Source: Gammaproteobacteria bacterium (GTDB lineage: Bacteria > Pseudomonadota > Gammaproteobacteria > Pseudomonadales > UBA7434). Taken from it: a stretch of DNA of 11,637 nucleotides. Shown here piece after piece: positions 8,393-11,637 of the stretch (the stretch's first letter is position 1; each line of letters starts with the position of its first letter). The notes beneath the pieces were generated by a model. That model made no database searches. It had not been told where the DNA came from and saw only the letters and a list, made by a program, of their open reading frames with translations. The translations under genes were made by a program, and so were the position numbers. The DNA is taken from contig JAJRPK010000247.1 in NCBI GenBank assembly GCA_024280785.1, positions 1-11,637 on the forward strand. The letters run 5' to 3'.

Positions 8393-8422
8393 GTAGTTCA
8401 AGAAAAAGTAGTCCAAGAAAAA
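8393..8422. repeat. Tandem 15-base repeat, two copies, one mismatch
   Basis: GTAGTTCAAGAAAAA is followed directly by GTAGTCCAAGAAAAA. The pair lies 29 bases before the start of the gene at 8451. It may be a regulatory site or a simple slippage duplication. Confidence 0.7.
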
Positions 8423-8450
8423 AACAACGGTTAATTAGTCGGCTAGCAAT

Positions 8451-8993
8451 ATGCATATTCAAAATGTTCTCTACACGGCAGCACTATGGCTTGGGTTAAC
8501 GCTTTTACCCTTTAGTTTCACGGCAACACTGGCGGCAGAAATTGACGACACGGCTTTAGATCACGCCTTGCAAGAGCTTAAAAAAGATGTACTTGCGCTG
8601 AATCGTGATTTATTTATTTTAGAAGAAGAATTGCTGTTTCCAGCGAATACGCAGATAGCTGTTTATTTGTCTTTAGACGTAGGCGAGTTTTTCCAGCTCG
8701 ATGCTGTCACGGTTAAGTTGGACGATAAGGAAGTGTCTAGTCATCTCTATACCGACCGTCAGTTAGATGCTTTGGTTCGCGGTGGTGTGCAACGACTTTA
8801 TCTGGGTAATTTAAAATCGGGTAAGCATGAAATTGTTGCCGTTTATACAGGGCGAGGTCCTCAGGGGAGAGATTACCGTCGGGCGACATCATTAAGTTTT
8901 GACAAACAGACGTCAGAAAAAAAGCTGGAACTTATTATCAGCGACTCGACGGCATCGTATCAGCCAGAATTCTCTGTGCGCGAGTGGGATTAA
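8451..8993 (+). CDS. Small secreted protein, helix plus beta-domain, first gene of the TPR unit
   Basis: A 180-residue protein with a Sec signal peptide (residues 1-29, likely cleaved at LAA before Glu30). Residues of about 33-63 form a charged amphipathic helix (ALQELKKDVLALNRDLFI), possibly a short coiled coil. The rest is rich in beta-strand patterns (IAVYLSLDVGEFFQLDAVTV, then GVQRLYLGNLKSGKHEIVAVYTGRG), like an immunoglobulin-type or PEGA-like fold. No enzymatic motif, heme motif or DNA-binding motif is visible. I recall similar proteins beside TPR genes in gammaproteobacteria but cannot name the family. No clear Shine-Dalgarno sequence precedes the ATG; the signal peptide supports this start. 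The TPR gene follows 27 bases after the stop on the same strand, suggesting an operon and a shared envelope role. Confidence 0.8.
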   Translation: MHIQNVLYTAALWLGLTLLPFSFTATLAAEIDDTALDHALQELKKDVLALNRDLFILEEELLFPANTQIAVYLSLDVGEFFQLDAVTVKLDDKEVSSHLYTDRQLDALVRGGVQRLYLGNLKSGKHEIVAVYTGRGPQGRDYRRATSLSFDKQTSEKKLELIISDSTASYQPEFSVREWD

Positions 8994-9020
8994 GGTCGAT
9001 TGCTTAGGCTAATTCGATGA

Positions 9021-11294
9021 GTGATAGAAAATAATCCAATGACTATTTTGTCTAATAAAACTATTTATTTCAATAGAACTAATTCTTGTTATAAATTCAG
9101 GGATAATAACTGCACTTCAGATTTCAACAGCAAGATAGGCTTGAGTTCGATAGTGTTCTTCGTGCTATTGTCGATTGCTATTCTTTTGTTACCACCTTTA
9201 GCCTTCGCAAAAAAAACGAAGGGAAATGTGGTAGAGGATCTGAGTTACGGTGTAGTTCTTTATGAGTTATTTCAAGAAAATCAATTTAAAGCCCTCACCG
9301 AATTAATGGTCGCCGAGCAACAATCCACACTGCCGCACCATCTAGAGTTTGCCAAAGTCCTGAAAGGAGGGATTCATCTTTCATACGGCATGGATGAAGC
9401 GGCAAAAAATATCTTTGACTCGGTAATTGAGTCGCATCCCAATAAAGAAAATACTGCGCGTGCTTGGTTCTATCTGGGTAAGTTACTTTATAAAAAAAGT
9501 GATTACCCCGCGGCCCGTGGTGCGTTGATCAAAGTAAGCGAACATTTAAGCCCTGAACTTCAGAGCGAATTGGCCTTTATGTGGAGCAAAATAACCCTGA
9601 GTGCCAACCGTGCAGAAAATGATAGTCGAGATTTCACCGCAAACAATCGAGCACTGTTATTTGATCCGGCTGTCGATAAGCAATCGATATATCGCTATTA
9701 TCGAGACTACAATCGTGCCGTTAGTGCCATTGTTAAAGATTCAACTCCTTTAGCGCAGCAAGCTATTCTATTAAGCCAGCTTGAACAACAGCTCAATCAA
9801 TTGAAGCCTCAAAAAAATGAAGAATTCGAGCTTGGCGAAGTTTTGGATTTACGCGACAGAGTGCTTATTTCATTAGGGTTTGTTTATTTGAAATTAGAGA
9901 AAAGTGACGCGGCCATTACGTCTTTTTCTAAAGTCCGTCAAAACAGTGGTTTGGCCGGTAAGGCTTTGGTGGGCTATGGATGGTCCGCAATTAATGCCGG
10001 GAATTATGAAGAGGCGTTGGCGCCGATCTTGGCCCTTCAAGCTAGATCAATGTCGGAGCCGACTACCTATGAGGCATTGTTAGCTGTTCCTTATATCTAT
10101 GAAAAACTGGGCATCGATAACGAAGCAATAAATTCCTACCAATTTGCGCTTGATAAAATGGCTGCCGAGATGTCAGTGCTGAAGAGGTTGGGCGAAAAAA
10201 TAATGGACGGTGGGGCTAAAGCAGTTTTTGTCGATGTGGGTGCCGATAATCGCTTGAACACGGCAAGGGAATCTACCCAGCGCTTCTCATCGCGGTTAAC
10301 AGGAAAGCCTTTGATTGGTAATCACTGGCTTAGCGTCGCCGATAGCTTGGTGGATCCCGGCGATTTGGCGTCACCAGAGTTGCAGGCACATTTGAGCGGT
10401 TTGTTAGCAGATAAATCTATGCGTACGCTACTAGGCCAGCTAAATGATATAGATTGGTTAGAGGCTAACTTAAATGCCTGGCAAGGAAAAATTGAAACGC
10501 TAGAGTTTGCAGTTAATGAGAGAACTGAAAAAAACTTGGCCACGGTGAACGAATCAACTCAGAATGTGTTTGTAGATCGGCTGCGGTTGCTTGAGAAAAC
10601 ACGAGAAAACTTGTTAGAACAGATAGCGCGCGCTGGGCAGCCAGCAGGAAAAGTGCTGTTAATGAATCAACTCGAGAGAAAAAGTTATCAACGAATTCAA
10701 TCGGCTTTAAGGCGCTTGGATAAAACCGAAGAAACCCTCAATCGAGTCATCACTAAGCTATCCTCAGGGCAAATGGCTACTGCGCCTTCCCGCACAATGC
10801 TTGCTGAAAAGCGAAAAACATTGATCATGATGCAAGGGTTGCTGCTGTGGCAAGTAAGTTTAGATGCAAGTTCTCGCGAGTGGGGCAATGAAAAGAAGAT
10901 AGATGAAATAGATCGGGCTTTAGTTCAAGTAAAGCTTCGCGTAAGACACTTTCCTGAGCTGATTTTAGAACAAACTAAGCAAGCGCAGTACCATCAGCGA
11001 TTGAGCCTTGAACGCCAACGTATTGAAGTGCAGAGTAAGAAGCTTAACCTGTTGCGAATGGAGGCAGAAATTATTTTGTCGCAGCGATTAATGACAGAAA
11101 TTGCAGCAAGAAAAAATCGGCTGACAGCCTATATCGCTCAGGCGAGATTGTCTAAAGCGATAATTCTGGAGCGTCGTGTGCTCGAGCAATTACCGAGCGG
11201 TTCATCGACATCGACATCGACATCGACAACAACAGACGGCGGCAGTAAGGTGTCTACCAAAAATGAAGCGCTCGATTCTGGGCGGTTGCTATGA
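9021..11294 (+). CDS. Exported TPR and coiled-coil protein
   Basis: A 757-residue protein if the GTG at 9021 is used; an ATG at 9039 would remove six residues, and neither has a good Shine-Dalgarno sequence. Both leave an unusually long polar N-region before the hydrophobic signal (residues 41-60, cleavage after AFA at 61-63). Residues of about 75-180 and 273-385 show TPR-like helical pairs, such as ARAWFYLGKLLYKKSDYPAA and GKALVGYGWSAINAGNYEEA. Residues of about 480-720 are long charged helices typical of coiled coil. The tail is a Ser/Thr run (STSTSTST) encoded by a hexanucleotide repeat. TPRs mediate protein-protein contacts, so a scaffold role in the periplasm is likely. The next gene overlaps its stop by ATGA, which suggests translational coupling with a lipoprotein partner. 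A part in a Tol- or Glt-like envelope machine is possible but unproven. Confidence 0.85.
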   Translation: MIENNPMTILSNKTIYFNRTNSCYKFRDNNCTSDFNSKIGLSSIVFFVLLSIAILLLPPLAFAKKTKGNVVEDLSYGVVLYELFQENQFKALTELMVAEQQSTLPHHLEFAKVLKGGIHLSYGMDEAAKNIFDSVIESHPNKENTARAWFYLGKLLYKKSDYPAARGALIKVSEHLSPELQSELAFMWSKITLSANRAENDSRDFTANNRALLFDPAVDKQSIYRYYRDYNRAVSAIVKDSTPLAQQAILLSQLEQQLNQLKPQKNEEFELGEVLDLRDRVLISLGFVYLKLEKSDAAITSFSKVRQNSGLAGKALVGYGWSAINAGNYEEALAPILALQARSMSEPTTYEALLAVPYIYEKLGIDNEAINSYQFALDKMAAEMSVLKRLGEKIMDGGAKAVFVDVGADNRLNTARESTQRFSSRLTGKPLIGNHWLSVADSLVDPGDLASPELQAHLSGLLADKSMRTLLGQLNDIDWLEANLNAWQGKIETLEFAVNERTEKNLATVNESTQNVFVDRLRLLEKTRENLLEQIARAGQPAGKVLLMNQLERKSYQRIQSALRRLDKTEETLNRVITKLSSGQMATAPSRTMLAEKRKTLIMMQGLLLWQVSLDASSREWGNEKKIDEIDRALVQVKLRVRHFPELILEQTKQAQYHQRLSLERQRIEVQSKKLNLLRMEAEIILSQRLMTEIAARKNRLTAYIAQARLSKAIILERRVLEQLPSGSSTSTSTSTTTDGGSKVSTKNEALDSGRLL
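11203..11226 (+). repeat. Hexanucleotide repeat, four copies of CATCGA
   Basis: Four perfect copies lie inside the TPR gene and encode alternating Ser and Thr. Because the unit is six bases, copy-number change would alter tail length without shifting the frame. Confidence 0.85.
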
Positions 11295-11637
11295 GTCAAC
11301 GAGAATGGGGAAGATATTTTCCCGAAGTTATTTTTCGTCGTGCTCCTATGCTCTGTGTAGTGGGCCTTATATTTATTTTGCCAGCCTGTGGGTTTTTAAA
11401 TCATTCTATCGATCATGAAAAACAAGTAGTTACACTGGCTAGCTTACCCTCAGCGAAATCACATGTTGATGCTTTGCATAAAACATCTGCGGCTCGCGCG
11501 GAAGATGTAAGCGCAGTAGCTTTGGCTGAAGTCTCCAGCGCTTACCATGCGGCGTTAGAATTGGCAGATAATCCAGCGAAGCGAAAAGAAATACAGCGCC
11601 GGCTGGCACACATTGATTTACAGATCGCTGAAGAACG
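11291..11637 (+). CDS. Lipoprotein, probable TPR-unit partner (partial, runs off right edge)
   Basis: The ATG at 11291 overlaps the TGA of the TPR gene (ATGA), so translation is probably coupled. The 115 complete codons in the window have no stop. A hydrophobic segment (MLCVVGLIFILPAC) ends in the lipobox LPAC at about residue 33. The next residue is Gly, which fits outer-membrane sorting. The N-region before it is long and Arg-rich. The following residues are mostly helical and charged (ALAEVSSAYHAALELADNPAKRKEIQRRL), compatible with the first helices of a TPR or coiled-coil domain. The visible part carries no enzymatic motif. A partner role with the preceding TPR protein at the outer membrane is inferred from the overlap and the signal type. 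Confidence 0.82.
   Translation, partial: MSQREWGRYFPEVIFRRAPMLCVVGLIFILPACGFLNHSIDHEKQVVTLASLPSAKSHVDALHKTSAARAEDVSAVALAEVSSAYHAALELADNPAKRKEIQRRLAHIDLQIAEE

Larger units (their letters stand above)
8193..8450. other. Intergenic region between the heme module and the TPR unit
   Basis: This 258-base gap has no convincing gene. It ends the heme module and probably carries the promoter for the gene at 8451. It contains a perfect hairpin and a 15-base tandem repeat just upstream of that gene, listed separately. No strong rho-independent terminator is visible after 8192. Confidence 0.6.

Noticed and set aside
11176..11418. An 80-residue plus-strand open frame across the TPR/lipoprotein junction
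   Set aside because: It is out of frame with both genes; its His-Arg run merely reads the hexanucleotide repeat in another frame.

Overview
The window looks like chromosomal DNA of a Gram-negative bacterium, most likely a free-living (perhaps marine) gammaproteobacterium. This is inferred from moderate base composition, two lipoproteins with outer-membrane-type signals, Sec and Tat export signals, and proteins that resemble gammaproteobacterial families as far as I can recall. No rRNA, tRNA, insertion sequence, phage gene or CRISPR array is visible.

Left part (1-1896, minus strand): a large gene that runs off the left edge. It encodes an exported beta-propeller-like protein related to the hydrazine synthase alpha-subunit (HzsA-like) family, with a c-type heme motif CIGCH close to the window edge. 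A roughly 600-base divergent intergenic region follows. It holds a possible decayed reading frame and presumably the promoters of both divergent units.

Middle part (2493-8192, plus strand): three same-strand genes that look like one exported module. They are a secreted monoheme protein of DUF1592/DUF1588 type (CVGCH), an 869-residue outer-membrane lipoprotein with two duplicated heme modules (CADCH and CAGCH), a LamG-like domain and an unrecognised C-terminal half, and a Tat-exported DUF1501-like protein of the alkaline phosphatase-like fold. The pairing of a DUF1592/DUF1588-type cytochrome with a DUF1501-type protein recalls gene pairs that are abundant in Planctomycetes. Here it appears in a reduced form with an added heme/LamG lipoprotein. 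The substrate is unknown.

Right part (8451-11637, plus strand): a second unit starting after a 258-base gap. It contains a small secreted protein (helix plus beta-domain), a 757-residue TPR/coiled-coil exported protein, and, overlapping it by ATGA, a lipoprotein that runs off the right edge. This set looks like periplasmic and outer-membrane parts of an envelope machine. Comparison with Tol/Glt-like systems is an inference that depends on the genes just beyond the window.

Taken together, the window carries at least four CxxCH heme motifs in three exported proteins, beside a TPR/lipoprotein envelope unit. The function of the heme module is unknown and is the most interesting question here.
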